From Pandoraea commovens (lineage in GTDB: Bacteria > Pseudomonadota > Gammaproteobacteria > Burkholderiales > Burkholderiaceae), in the NCBI RefSeq assembly GCF_902459615.1, contig NZ_CABPSA010000002.1:1-64000 (forward strand): a DNA stretch of 64,000 bases, given 5' to 3'. Shown in pieces: positions 18,398 through 28,008 of the stretch; the first letter of the stretch is position 1, and every line of letters begins with the position of its first letter. Made by a program: the position numbers and the translations under genes. The notes under the pieces were generated by a model. The model was not told where the DNA came from. It saw nothing but the letters and a program-made list of their open reading frames with translations, and ran no database searches.

Positions 18398-19510
18398 ATG
18401 AGTTTGTCGACTTCTTCGCGAGATGCGGTGGCGACACCGCCCGCGGCGACCTCCCATCTCCTGAGCGCCTTGTGCTTCGGGATGTTGATGGTCCTGGGGC
18501 TGATCTACGGCGTGTACGAGTCATCCAAGGCTGGGCTCGGTGACTACACGCCGAAAGCATGGCTGGACGGCACGGCGGGCAAACGTCTGGATACAACGCT
18601 GGCGCTACCGTACCGCGAACCGGTTGAAACCGCCGATGCGGCGTTGCGCTACGTGGCGTTGGGTCAACTCGGCACGCAGGTGCAGCAGGGCTGCCCCGGA
18701 TGGCTGTTCTACACCGATGGCGTGCGTGCGCCGGTTGCCGACGTGCGTGCCGAGATCGGCAAGCGAATTGCGCTGATGAAGCAGCTCGCGGGCCGGCTGC
18801 GTGCCGCAAATGTGCAGGTGTTGGCAGTGACGGTGCCGGATAAGTCGCGTATTGCCGCGAATGCGCTGTGCGGCCTGACGCGTCCTGCGGACACGATGAT
18901 GGGCATGACGATGTGGCAGCAGGCCCTTTCAGATGCCGGAGTTCCTCACGTCGATCTGATGCAACTGCTTGCATCGATGCCTGACGCTTTCTACCGAACC
19001 GACGTTCATATGAATCAGACGGGGGCAGCCGCCGCGGCGCAGGCAGTCGCCCGGGCTGCGCTTGCGTTACTGGGGCAGAAGGGTTCGTTACGCTACGACG
19101 TGTCGCGCGCGCCGCGTGCCGAGCCGCGCGTCGGTGACTTGCTGGTGCTCGCGGGGCTGGGCAAGGCGCCGGACGGCTGGCGCCCGGCGCCGGACAGCTA
19201 CGTGCCGGAGACCTTTACGTTGCCCGCAAGCGGAGGCTTGCTCGACGACGGTCCACCTGTTGAAGTTTTGCTCGCCGGCAGTTCGAATTCCCGCCGAAGC
19301 AACTTCGCCGAGCAGTTGGGGCAGGCGCTCGGCCAACCGGTATGGAATCAGAGTCGCGACGGCGGCAAGTTCGCCGACGCGCTCGTTCACACCATGCAGG
19401 ATCGTGATCGCTGGCCGAAGAGCCTGAGGCTTGTGATCTGGGAGATGTCGGAGATGTCGCTGCTCCAGCCGTTGACCGAGCAGGAGAAATCGCTGCTGCA
19501 GGGTGGCTAG
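18398..19510 (+). CDS. AlgJ-like SGNH protein, membrane-anchored
   Basis: The 370-residue protein begins five bases after the previous stop (ATG at 18398; longer frames lie inside the upstream gene). One membrane anchor (about 21-41) precedes a periplasmic AlgJ/AlgX-type SGNH domain with D202 and H204 in TDVHMNQTG and a Ser in LLAGSSNS (294-298). In alginate acetylation AlgJ is the anchored intermediate between the MBOAT protein AlgI and AlgX, and this gene pair repeats that arrangement. Its serine motif is not the standard GDS form. Confidence 0.72.
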   Translation: MSLSTSSRDAVATPPAATSHLLSALCFGMLMVLGLIYGVYESSKAGLGDYTPKAWLDGTAGKRLDTTLALPYREPVETADAALRYVALGQLGTQVQQGCPGWLFYTDGVRAPVADVRAEIGKRIALMKQLAGRLRAANVQVLAVTVPDKSRIAANALCGLTRPADTMMGMTMWQQALSDAGVPHVDLMQLLASMPDAFYRTDVHMNQTGAAAAAQAVARAALALLGQKGSLRYDVSRAPRAEPRVGDLLVLAGLGKAPDGWRPAPDSYVPETFTLPASGGLLDDGPPVEVLLAGSSNSRRSNFAEQLGQALGQPVWNQSRDGGKFADALVHTMQDRDRWPKSLRLVIWEMSEMSLLQPLTEQEKSLLQGG

Positions 19511-19638
19511 CGCATGAACACGACGTCGGCGGCACAGAAGCGCAAGTTCCGACGTATCGATACGGACCCACGCTGTGCGGGTAGGCCCTGTCGGATTGCC
19601 TGGCGCGCACGCAGCGCCACCACTATTTCAATGGACAC

Positions 19639-21540
19639 ATGCTCATGCCGGAGCTGAACTGGTTGCCTCGCACGCCCGACTGGGCGAAGCAAGTGGATGC
19701 CCTTCCAAAGGACGTTGCGCCCGCATGGAGCGAGCTGGTTCGGCTCGCCAATGAGAATCTGGACTTCGTGCAGACGGGGAAGCTGGACAAGCGTCTGGTC
19801 AAGGCCTATGGCGCTCAGGCGCCAGCGGATCTGACAACAACCCCGGTGCGTCTGGCGGTCCTTGGCTCGTCCACGATGGATCATCTGCTGCCCGGTCTGC
19901 GGGTGGGGGCGCTGCGTCGTCAGCTATGGACACAGATGTACGTGCCGGATTACGGTCAATATCTGCGCGAGACCCTCGATCCGTCCTCCGGTCTGTACGC
20001 ATTTGCCCCGAACGTCGCGTTGTGCGCTTTCGATACACAGCACCTGATCGGCAACGAGACGGCCGCCATGACGGCGGCGGACGCCGATGCGATGGTGGCG
20101 GGCGCCATCGATAACCTGCGCGAGCTTTGGCGCCGTCTGAGAGAAGATATTGGCGCCCATGTGATTCAACAAACGCTGATGCCGACCCACGTCGCGCTCA
20201 TGGGCAACAATGAGCAACGCATGCCGGGGTCGGCGCGCTGGCTGACGCGCCGACTCAACGAGGCCATGCGCCAGGCGGCTGACGCGGCGGGGGTCGACAT
20301 CCTCGCGCTGGACGATGCCTGCGAGCAGGATGGGGTAAGCGCTTGGCACGATCCACGGCTATGGCTGCGGGCGAAGCAGTACGTCACGCCTGCCGCGGGG
20401 CCGGCCTATGGCGAACTGGTGGCGAGACTTGTCACGGCGCGCCGGGGCGGCAGCGCAAAGTGTCTCGTGCTCGATCTTGACAACACGTTGTGGGGTGGGG
20501 TGATCGGCGACGATGGCCTGGCCGGCATTGTCTTGGGACAGGGCAACGGCGAGGGCGAAGCCTTCGCCGCATTTCAGCGTTACGCGCGGGATCTGACGCG
20601 CCGAGGAGTGATCCTCGCCGTTTGCTCCAAGAACGACGAAGCCAATGCGCTGCAACCGTTCACGTCGCATCCCGAGATGGTGCTCAAGCGAGAAGACATC
20701 GCGTGCTTCGTCGCGAACTGGCAGGACAAGGCAAGCAACCTGCGCTCGATAGCCTCGCAGCTCAATATCGGACTCGATGCGCTGGTGTTCGCGGATGACA
20801 ATCCGTTCGAACGTAATCTTGTGCGCCGCGAACTACCGATGGTGAAGGTTCCTGAGATGCCGGAAGATCCCGCGTTGTATGCGGCGACCGTTGCAAGAGG
20901 CGGCTACTTCGAAGGGGTGGCACTGACCGCCGAGGATCGCGAACGCGCGGGCCAGTATCAGGCCAACCTGCAACGCGAAGTCATGCGCACCAGTCAGAAG
21001 GATCTTGCGTCGTATCTGGCCAGTCTGCAGATGGTGCTGGAATGGAACACATTCAACGAGACCGATCTTCCGCGCGTCGTTCAGCTCATGGGCAAGACGA
21101 ACCAATTCAATCTGACGACGCGCCGTCATACCGAAGACGACGTTCGGGAGATGATGCGCGATCCGCGCGCCGTCCTGTTGCACTTCCGACTGAAGGACAG
21201 CTTTGGCGATAACGGCATTATTGCCGTCATCGCCGCCCTGCCAGAGGCGACGGCCGGGGACGATTGGCGCATCGATACGTGGCTGATGAGCTGCCGCGTA
21301 CTCGGTCGCGAAGTCGAGCGCGCCACGTTGGGTGTGCTCGCAGAGCAAGCACGCGCCGCCGGGGCCAAACGCCTGATCGGCGAGTATATTCCCACCGCGA
21401 AGAACGGCATGGTCAAGGATCATTTTCGAAACCTTGGATTTACGCCGTTTGCCGGACACGAGAACGCCTCCGAATGGGTGCTGGACCTTGGCGAATTCTC
21501 TCCACAAAGTGCACCCATGGAAATCAGGAGCATGAAATGA
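19639..21540 (+). CDS. FkbH-like HAD/acyltransferase (carrier-protein loading enzyme)
   Basis: The 633-residue protein has three parts: an N-terminal SGNH-like region (about 70-270, VLGSSTMDH), a HAD domain with DLDNT (D279, D281), S330, and ADDN (385-388), and a C-terminal GNAT-like domain (about 475-620). FkbH enzymes take 1,3-bisphosphoglycerate, remove a phosphate and load the glyceryl group on an acyl carrier protein. The next gene, with an ATGA overlap, is an acyl carrier protein, which strongly supports this role. Here it lies in a polysaccharide locus, so the loaded group is presumably for glycan decoration. Confidence 0.85.
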   Translation: MLMPELNWLPRTPDWAKQVDALPKDVAPAWSELVRLANENLDFVQTGKLDKRLVKAYGAQAPADLTTTPVRLAVLGSSTMDHLLPGLRVGALRRQLWTQMYVPDYGQYLRETLDPSSGLYAFAPNVALCAFDTQHLIGNETAAMTAADADAMVAGAIDNLRELWRRLREDIGAHVIQQTLMPTHVALMGNNEQRMPGSARWLTRRLNEAMRQAADAAGVDILALDDACEQDGVSAWHDPRLWLRAKQYVTPAAGPAYGELVARLVTARRGGSAKCLVLDLDNTLWGGVIGDDGLAGIVLGQGNGEGEAFAAFQRYARDLTRRGVILAVCSKNDEANALQPFTSHPEMVLKREDIACFVANWQDKASNLRSIASQLNIGLDALVFADDNPFERNLVRRELPMVKVPEMPEDPALYAATVARGGYFEGVALTAEDRERAGQYQANLQREVMRTSQKDLASYLASLQMVLEWNTFNETDLPRVVQLMGKTNQFNLTTRRHTEDDVREMMRDPRAVLLHFRLKDSFGDNGIIAVIAALPEATAGDDWRIDTWLMSCRVLGREVERATLGVLAEQARAAGAKRLIGEYIPTAKNGMVKDHFRNLGFTPFAGHENASEWVLDLGEFSPQSAPMEIRSMK

Positions 21541-21788
21541 CCGACAACGACATCCTCGAAGCGCTGACCGACATCTTTCGCGACATTTTTGACGACGACT
21601 CGGTCGTGATTACGGCGCAATCGTCGGCTGCCGACTTTGACGCCTGGGATTCTCTGTCGAACGTGAACATCATGGTCGCGACCGAAATGCGTTTCGGTGT
21701 GCGGTTCAAGACGTCGGAGATCGAAGGCCTGAAGAACGTTGGCGAACTCATCGAGCTGATCAAGAAGCAATTGGCCGCGAAGGGCTGA
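21537..21788 (+). CDS. Acyl carrier protein
   Basis: The 83-residue acidic helical protein carries the phosphopantetheine site DSL with S39 (DAWDSLSNV). An AGGAG ribosome site lies inside the end of the FkbH-like gene and the start overlaps its stop (ATGA), so both are translated together. It is the likely acceptor of the acyl group made by the FkbH-like enzyme and donor to the MBOAT protein 53 bases downstream. It is not next to fatty-acid genes, so it is not the housekeeping AcpP. Confidence 0.9.
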   Translation: MTDNDILEALTDIFRDIFDDDSVVITAQSSAADFDAWDSLSNVNIMVATEMRFGVRFKTSEIEGLKNVGELIELIKKQLAAKG

Positions 21789-21841
21789 TCTCGATATAGC
21801 CGCAAGCGTCCCTGCGACCTTTTTGACACAGATTTCCCGGT

Positions 21842-23434
21842 ATGCTGTTCAACTCCCTGCCGTTTCTCCTGCTGTTCCTGCCCATCTCTTTGGGCGGGTA
21901 CTACCTCGCGGGAGCGTTGCGCCCCATCGCGGCGGCCGCATGGCTTTGCATCGCCTCGCTGGTGTTCTATAGCTGGTGGAACCCGGTGTTCGTCACGTTG
22001 CTGCTCGGGTCGATTGCGTTTAACTATGTCGTGAGCCTTGGCATTCTGTCGACGGAAAACCGTCCGCGTCTGCAATCATGGATTCTCGCGGGCGGCATTG
22101 TCGCGAACCTCGGGCTGCTGTTCTATTACAAGTATCTCGTCGCGTTGCTCGATTTCCTCGCGGGATACGGCCTCGTCTCGCATAGCGTGAGCGAGATGAT
22201 CCTGCCGCTCGGCATCTCGTTCTTCACATTCACTCAATTGGGCTTTCTGCTCGATTGCCGCGCGGGTGTGGTCCGTGAGCGGGGCTTTGTCAGCTATGTC
22301 TTGTTCGTCACATTCTTTCCGCACCTGATCGCGGGGCCGATTCTGCATCACAAGGAAATGATGCCGCAGTTTGCCGACCGCGAGAGTTACCGGTTCAAGG
22401 CGGAGAATCTCTCGATCGGCGCGACCTTGTTCATCATCGGTCTCGCCAAAAAGGTGCTGCTCGCGGACAGCATCGCACCGTGGGCCGAAGCAGGCTTCAA
22501 CGCACCGGGTGAGTTGCAGTTCATGGCGGCATGGGGAACCGCGCTGGCCTATGCACTGCAGTTGTACTTCGATTTTTCGGGGTACTCGGACATGGCGATG
22601 GGCCTGGCGAAAATGTTCGGCATTCGCTTCCCACTCAACTTCAATTCGCCCTACAAATCCACCGGCATCATTGAGTTCTGGACCCGGTTCCACATGACGC
22701 TCACGCGTTATCTGACCGCGTATCTCTATACCCCGGTGGCGATGGCGATCACGCGAGCCCGGGCACGCAAGGGACTGCCGGTTGGCCGCAAGGCAACGAC
22801 GACCGCGCGTGGCTTCGGCAGCATGATCTTGTTTCCGACGGTCTTCACGATGGGGCTCGCCGGTATCTGGCACGGTGCAGGGCTTCAGTTTCTTATCTTC
22901 GGTCTGCTGCATGGCATGTACCTGAGCGTGAATCACGCCTGGCGCCAGTTCGGCCCGAAGCGCGCGCAGCCGGCGGCTGGGTTGGTGCGCGCCGGGTATA
23001 TCGTGCTGACGTTCCTCTGTGTTGTATTCGCGTTGCTATTCTTCCGTGCCCACAGCACGCATGACGCGTTCATGCTCATCGGCAACATGCTCGGTTTGAA
23101 CGGTCTGGAGCCCTTGGCGCCGGTGTTGTATCCGTTGCATGCCCTTGCGCACGCGGCGCCTGAGTGGACCACCGGCGACGTGTTGCGCCTGTTCCTGGAG
23201 CGCTGGAGTCAGGGCCTGCTGATCGCGGTGCTGCTCGTGGTGGTGTGGTGTGCACCCAACTCGAACCAGATCATGAACGTGTATTCGCCCGCGTTGGAAG
23301 GACCCGCTGCGGGCGCACCGCGCTGGCTGCAATGGCGCCCCACGCTCGCGTGGACCGCTTTGTCGATGGTCGTGTTGGCGTACGCCGCGCTCAACCTGCA
23401 CAAGACGGCCCGCTTTCTATACTTCCAGTTCTGA
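21842..23434 (+). CDS. algI: AlgI/DltB-type MBOAT acyltransferase
   Basis: The 530-residue polytopic inner-membrane protein has the MBOAT hallmarks: GIWHG (341-345, catalytic His344) and FWTRFHMTLTRYL with His284, plus FFPHLIAGPI and YFDFSGYSDMA. AlgI moves acetyl groups and DltB moves D-alanyl groups across the membrane to periplasmic SGNH partners. Here the preceding carrier protein suggests the DltB-like use of a thioester carrier instead of free acyl-CoA. The symbol is by family only. Confidence 0.85.
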   Translation: MLFNSLPFLLLFLPISLGGYYLAGALRPIAAAAWLCIASLVFYSWWNPVFVTLLLGSIAFNYVVSLGILSTENRPRLQSWILAGGIVANLGLLFYYKYLVALLDFLAGYGLVSHSVSEMILPLGISFFTFTQLGFLLDCRAGVVRERGFVSYVLFVTFFPHLIAGPILHHKEMMPQFADRESYRFKAENLSIGATLFIIGLAKKVLLADSIAPWAEAGFNAPGELQFMAAWGTALAYALQLYFDFSGYSDMAMGLAKMFGIRFPLNFNSPYKSTGIIEFWTRFHMTLTRYLTAYLYTPVAMAITRARARKGLPVGRKATTTARGFGSMILFPTVFTMGLAGIWHGAGLQFLIFGLLHGMYLSVNHAWRQFGPKRAQPAAGLVRAGYIVLTFLCVVFALLFFRAHSTHDAFMLIGNMLGLNGLEPLAPVLYPLHALAHAAPEWTTGDVLRLFLERWSQGLLIAVLLVVVWCAPNSNQIMNVYSPALEGPAAGAPRWLQWRPTLAWTALSMVVLAYAALNLHKTARFLYFQF

Positions 23435-23443
23435 CGCCAGATC

Positions 23444-23851
23444 ATGCTGACCGACCTTGGTTGTACCTTTCATCACATTGGGATCGCCTGTCGCGACCTG
23501 GACGCAGAGCAGGCCTACTGGGAATTGCTCGGATATTCGCAGGAGTCGGCGGAGTTCGAGGATCCTGTCCAGCGGGTGCGCGGGCGCTTTCTGACCGGGC
23601 CGGGGCCGCGTCTGGAACTGCTCGCACCCAGCGCCGAAGGCTCACCGGTCGAGGGCGTGCTCAAGCGTCGCACGAAGATGTACCACCAGGCATTCGAGAC
23701 CCGCGAATTTGATCGTGCCCTCGCAGCACTGGAAGACACGGGGGCACGCCGCACGGCGGAACCTGCCCCAGCCGTTGCATTTGGCGGGCGTCGCATCGTC
23801 TTCCTGTTCCTGCCCAACGGCAACATCATCGAGATTATCGAAGGCGCGTGA
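23444..23851 (+). CDS. VOC-fold protein, methylmalonyl-CoA epimerase-like
   Basis: The 135-residue protein begins 10 bases after the MBOAT stop. It is a glyoxalase/VOC fold with the usual metal ligand pattern: HHIGIA (His), RLELL (Glu), YHQAFE (His) and NIIEIIE (Glu). This pattern is close to methylmalonyl-CoA epimerase. Its place as last gene of the acylation module suggests it forms or epimerises the acyl unit, but no pathway can be named from sequence. Confidence 0.7.
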   Translation: MLTDLGCTFHHIGIACRDLDAEQAYWELLGYSQESAEFEDPVQRVRGRFLTGPGPRLELLAPSAEGSPVEGVLKRRTKMYHQAFETREFDRALAALEDTGARRTAEPAPAVAFGGRRIVFLFLPNGNIIEIIEGA

Positions 23852-23887
23852 GACGGCCTGTCCCAGCGGCGATTTCCGACTTCTCGG

Positions 23888-24874
23888 TCAGCGTAGTGCC
23901 GCTTGCCAGCGCCGCAGCAGTACATGTGCCTCTGGTGTGTCGCCCAGAACCCACGGGTCGATCGCGAAGGCGATCACTCGTTGGGCGCCGTAGTCACGCG
24001 CGATTTCCCATTGCTTCTCGATGCGGGTGAAGCTCGCCGCGTGTGCCTTGAAATCGGTGCCGTCCTTCTTGCCGTCGGGCGCGCTTTGGAACAGTTCGAG
24101 TATCAGATCGAATTTCGTGCCACGTGAGACGAACAGGTCACGCAGGGGCGCGAGTGCCACGTAATTTTCGATGCCCCACTCGCCCACACCGTCCTGAATC
24201 ATCGGATAAACGTCGGAGCGATCGAGCAGCGCGCGCCACAGCTCCGCCAGCGATCCCGGCCCCGGAATATGACTGTAGAAAGTGGAGATAGCGGGAGCAC
24301 GCGCGCAGGATTCGTGCGACAGGCGTGAGACTGCGTCGAGCCACGTCGCGAGTTTGTCGAGCCGCGTCGGGTCAGACCAACTGTATTGCTCGATCTCGTG
24401 CGGCAGATACCAGCCTCGAAACGCCGGGTGTCGTGGCAGAGCGCTGTTATGCAGCGTGAGCGCGATGCGCTCGCGTGCATCGTTCAGATAGCGCTCCAGC
24501 AGCCCGGCGTCGGGGCTGCCGAGCACGGTCCACCAACGCTCGTCGTAAGGCACCCCCAGATACACGCCCATGCCTTGAGCATGGCATTCATCGAGCAACA
24601 GCTTCAGGAGTGCGGGTGACGCCTGCCACTCGCTCGCGGGATTGCCGGTCAGCGCGATCCACTGAATGAAGAGTTCCCGGCACCCCAGTGCGCGCGTCAT
24701 GGCAATGCGGGCACGCCATTGCTCGGGACGCCAGTCCAGATGCTCGCGCCAGAGCTGCAGGAAACTCCCTCCGATCTCGACACGCTCGCTACAGGCGGAG
24801 AGCGGCAGGCAAGCAGCGATCACCGCGGCCTGCATCAGACGGCGGCGCATCGGGGAGACGATGAGTTGGCGCAT
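23888..24874 (-). CDS. DUF4434-type TIM-barrel lipoprotein, putative glycan hydrolase
   Basis: The 328-residue protein has a lipobox LSAC (Cys28) and a DUF4434-like alpha/beta barrel (ELFIQWIAL, YLGVPYDERWW). Glu160/Glu162 in LPHEIEQYSW and Glu260 in DLILELFQ sit at strand ends, where glycosidase acid/base and nucleophile residues are found. It points towards the polysaccharide locus and ends 36 bases from it. Family members often accompany exopolysaccharide genes, so a role in trimming the polymer is likely but unproven. Confidence 0.65.
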   Translation of the reverse strand: MRQLIVSPMRRRLMQAAVIAACLPLSACSERVEIGGSFLQLWREHLDWRPEQWRARIAMTRALGCRELFIQWIALTGNPASEWQASPALLKLLLDECHAQGMGVYLGVPYDERWWTVLGSPDAGLLERYLNDARERIALTLHNSALPRHPAFRGWYLPHEIEQYSWSDPTRLDKLATWLDAVSRLSHESCARAPAISTFYSHIPGPGSLAELWRALLDRSDVYPMIQDGVGEWGIENYVALAPLRDLFVSRGTKFDLILELFQSAPDGKKDGTDFKAHAASFTRIEKQWEIARDYGAQRVIAFAIDPWVLGDTPEAHVLLRRWQAALR

Positions 24875-25075
24875 ACAGTTCGAAGGAGTCAGGCAGACGA
24901 GAGTGTAAGCGCAATTGTTTCGCGCTTGAGTCTAGTTTTGACCTGTTCGGATATTCCGGGGACACATGACCTCCGCATAGCCCCGCCGCCAACCTCGGCG
25001 CGCAATCTCATTTCCACTGAAAAATCTCAAGCGCTGTAGAAAACCACACCTCTCCGGCCTAATGGAAAACATTTA

Positions 25076-25103
25076 TTGACCGACCGGCCGGTCGGTTTAT
25101 AAT
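25076..25103 (+). promoter_or_regulatory. paaA promoter with a TetR-type operator in the spacer
   Basis: TTGACC (25076-25081) and a perfect TATAAT (25098-25103) are 16 bases apart. The perfect 18-base palindrome ACCGACCGGCCGGTCGGT (25079-25096) fills the spacer, so a bound repressor would exclude RNA polymerase. A TetR-family gene (30090-30746) ends this cluster, and PaaR of Burkholderia is known to control paa genes, so PaaR is the likely ligand, released by phenylacetyl-CoA. Confidence 0.8.
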
Positions 25104-25141
25104 GCGTTCCATATCCCCACATGCCGCGGAGGCCTTCCTCT

Positions 25142-26149
<1,008 letters not shown>

Positions 26150-26219
26150 GCAGGCTGCTGAGCAAGCTGCATAAGCGGTTGCAAGAGCGCGCCGCCCTCA
26201 CAAGACATCAGGAACGATC

Positions 26220-26516
26220 ATGACGCAAGCAAGCAACAAGGAATGGCCCCTCTGGGAAGTGTTCGTGCGCAGCAAGATGGGCCTCGAACACAAGCACAGC
26301 GGCAGCCTGCACGCCGCCGACGCCGAGATGGCGCTGCGCATGGCGCGCGACGTCTACACGCGCCGCCAGGAAGGCGTGAGCATCTGGGTCGTGCCGTCGG
26401 TCGCCATCACGGCCTCGGCTCCGGAAGACAAGGCCGAGCTGTTCGATCCGGCCGCCGACAAGATCTACCGTCACCCGACCTTCTACCAGTTGCCGGAAGA
26501 AGTGAACCACATGTAA
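26220..26516 (+). CDS. paaB: 1,2-phenylacetyl-CoA epoxidase, subunit B
   Basis: The 98-residue protein with WPLWEVFVRSKMGLEHKHSG matches the small PaaB subunit, which bridges PaaAC heterodimers. A Shine-Dalgarno AGGAA precedes the ATG. The 70-base gap to paaA contains partial direct repeats (CTGC-AAGC) and no promoter. Confidence 0.96.
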   Translation: MTQASNKEWPLWEVFVRSKMGLEHKHSGSLHAADAEMALRMARDVYTRRQEGVSIWVVPSVAITASAPEDKAELFDPAADKIYRHPTFYQLPEEVNHM

Positions 26517-26579
26517 GCGGCTGCGCGCCGACGTGACGAAACGCACGTCAATGGCGCGCCCCAAGCGAGACCCCAGAAC

Positions 26580-27383
26580 ATGAAACCGACGCAGGAACAT
26601 CTGTCCTATCTGCTGCGCCTCGCCGACAACGCGCTGATCCTCGGTCAGCGCAACGCGGAATGGTGTGGTCACGGCCCCGTGCTGGAAGAAGACATCGCGC
26701 TCACCAACCTGAGCCTCGATCTCATCGGCCAGGCACGCATGCTGTATCAGCACGCCGCCCAGCTCGAAACCGAACTCACCGGCTTTGCGAAGCAGGAAGA
26801 CGACTACGCCTTCTGGCGCGACGAATTCGCCTTCCGTAACTGGACGCTCGTCGAGCTGCCCCACTACGGCCCGACTGCCGGCACCACGGCTGCCGAGCGC
26901 GATTACGCCGTCACTATCGTGCGCAACTTCCTCTACTCGGCCCTGATGGTCGAAGTGTGGCAAGCGCTCGCGCAGTCGACCGACGAAACGCTCGCCGCCA
27001 TCGCCGCCAAGTCGGTCAAGGAAGCGCACTACCATCTGCACCACGCACGCGACTGGCTCGTGCGCTTCGGCGACGGCACGGAAGAATCGCATCGTCGCGC
27101 ACAGGCCGCGCTCGACTATCTCGTGCCGTACATGAACGAGATCTTCAAGCGCGACACGCTCGAAGACACGGTGGCTGCCGCCGGTACCGGCGTGACGATG
27201 GCCGATCTGAAGGACGCATGGCAAGCCACCGTGAGCGACGCCCTCGCGGAAGCCACGCTCACCGCGCCGGTCGGCGGTGCGTTCGAGAGCACGGGCAAGT
27301 TCGGTCATCACTCCGAGCACATGAGCTATCTGCTCGGCGAGATGCAGGGTCTGGCCCGTCAGCATCCCGGCGCCACCTGGTAA
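26580..27383 (+). CDS. paaC: 1,2-phenylacetyl-CoA epoxidase, subunit C (structural)
   Basis: The 267-residue ferritin-like protein is the non-catalytic partner of PaaA (AEWCGHGPVLEEDIAL, KEAHYHLHHARDW). It keeps helices of the di-iron fold and supports substrate binding by PaaA. Full length; in the paaABCDE order. Confidence 0.96.
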   Translation: MKPTQEHLSYLLRLADNALILGQRNAEWCGHGPVLEEDIALTNLSLDLIGQARMLYQHAAQLETELTGFAKQEDDYAFWRDEFAFRNWTLVELPHYGPTAGTTAAERDYAVTIVRNFLYSALMVEVWQALAQSTDETLAAIAAKSVKEAHYHLHHARDWLVRFGDGTEESHRRAQAALDYLVPYMNEIFKRDTLEDTVAAAGTGVTMADLKDAWQATVSDALAEATLTAPVGGAFESTGKFGHHSEHMSYLLGEMQGLARQHPGATW

Positions 27384-27399
27384 GCCACGCGCGCACATC

Positions 27400-28008
27400 A
27401 TGCCTACGACGAACCTGTTTGCCGACGCGATGACGAATCTGCCGCTCACCCCTCCCGTTGCGCCCGACGTGCTCACGCCGGCCTCGGAGGCGTCGCTGCC
27501 GCTCGCCTGGCAAACGCTCGAAGCCGTGCCCGACCCGGAGATTCCGGTCGTGTCGATTCGAGAGCTCGGCATTCTGCGCGATGTGCGCGTGGTGACGAAC
27601 GACGAAGGCCGCGCGGCGTTCGAGATCGTGATTACACCCACGTACTCGGGCTGCCCGGCGATGCAGCAGATCGCCGAGGACATCGCGGCGGCCATGACGC
27701 GCGCAGGCCTCGGCCCGTGGCACGTCAAGACCGTGCTCGCGCCCGCGTGGACGACGGACTGGATCAGCCCGGAAGCCCGCGAAAAGCTGCGCGGCTACGG
27801 CATCGCGCCGCCCACCGGGGCGCAAGCGGTGTCGGCCGACGCGCCGCGCAAGATCACGTTCTATGGCCGTCCGAAAGACGGCGTGCCGTGCCCGCACTGC
27901 GGCTCGACGCATACCGAAGTCGTCTCCGCCTTCGGATCGACCGCCTGCAAGGCGCATTACGTTTGCCGCACGTGCCAAGAGCCGTTCGACTACTTCAAGC
28001 CATATTGA
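27400..28008 (+). CDS. paaD: Phenylacetate oxygenase maturation protein PaaD (DUF59/FeS assembly)
   Basis: The 202-residue protein has an N-terminal MIP18/DUF59 domain (AVPDPEIPVVSIRELGILRD, GCPAMQQIAEDI) and a C-terminal zinc-ribbon-like end with CPHC and CRTC pairs. It is thought to help assemble metal centres of the epoxidase. A second in-frame Met at 27430 could also start it; the 27400 start leaves 16 bases after paaC. Confidence 0.94.
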   Translation: MPTTNLFADAMTNLPLTPPVAPDVLTPASEASLPLAWQTLEAVPDPEIPVVSIRELGILRDVRVVTNDEGRAAFEIVITPTYSGCPAMQQIAEDIAAAMTRAGLGPWHVKTVLAPAWTTDWISPEAREKLRGYGIAPPTGAQAVSADAPRKITFYGRPKDGVPCPHCGSTHTEVVSAFGSTACKAHYVCRTCQEPFDYFKPY

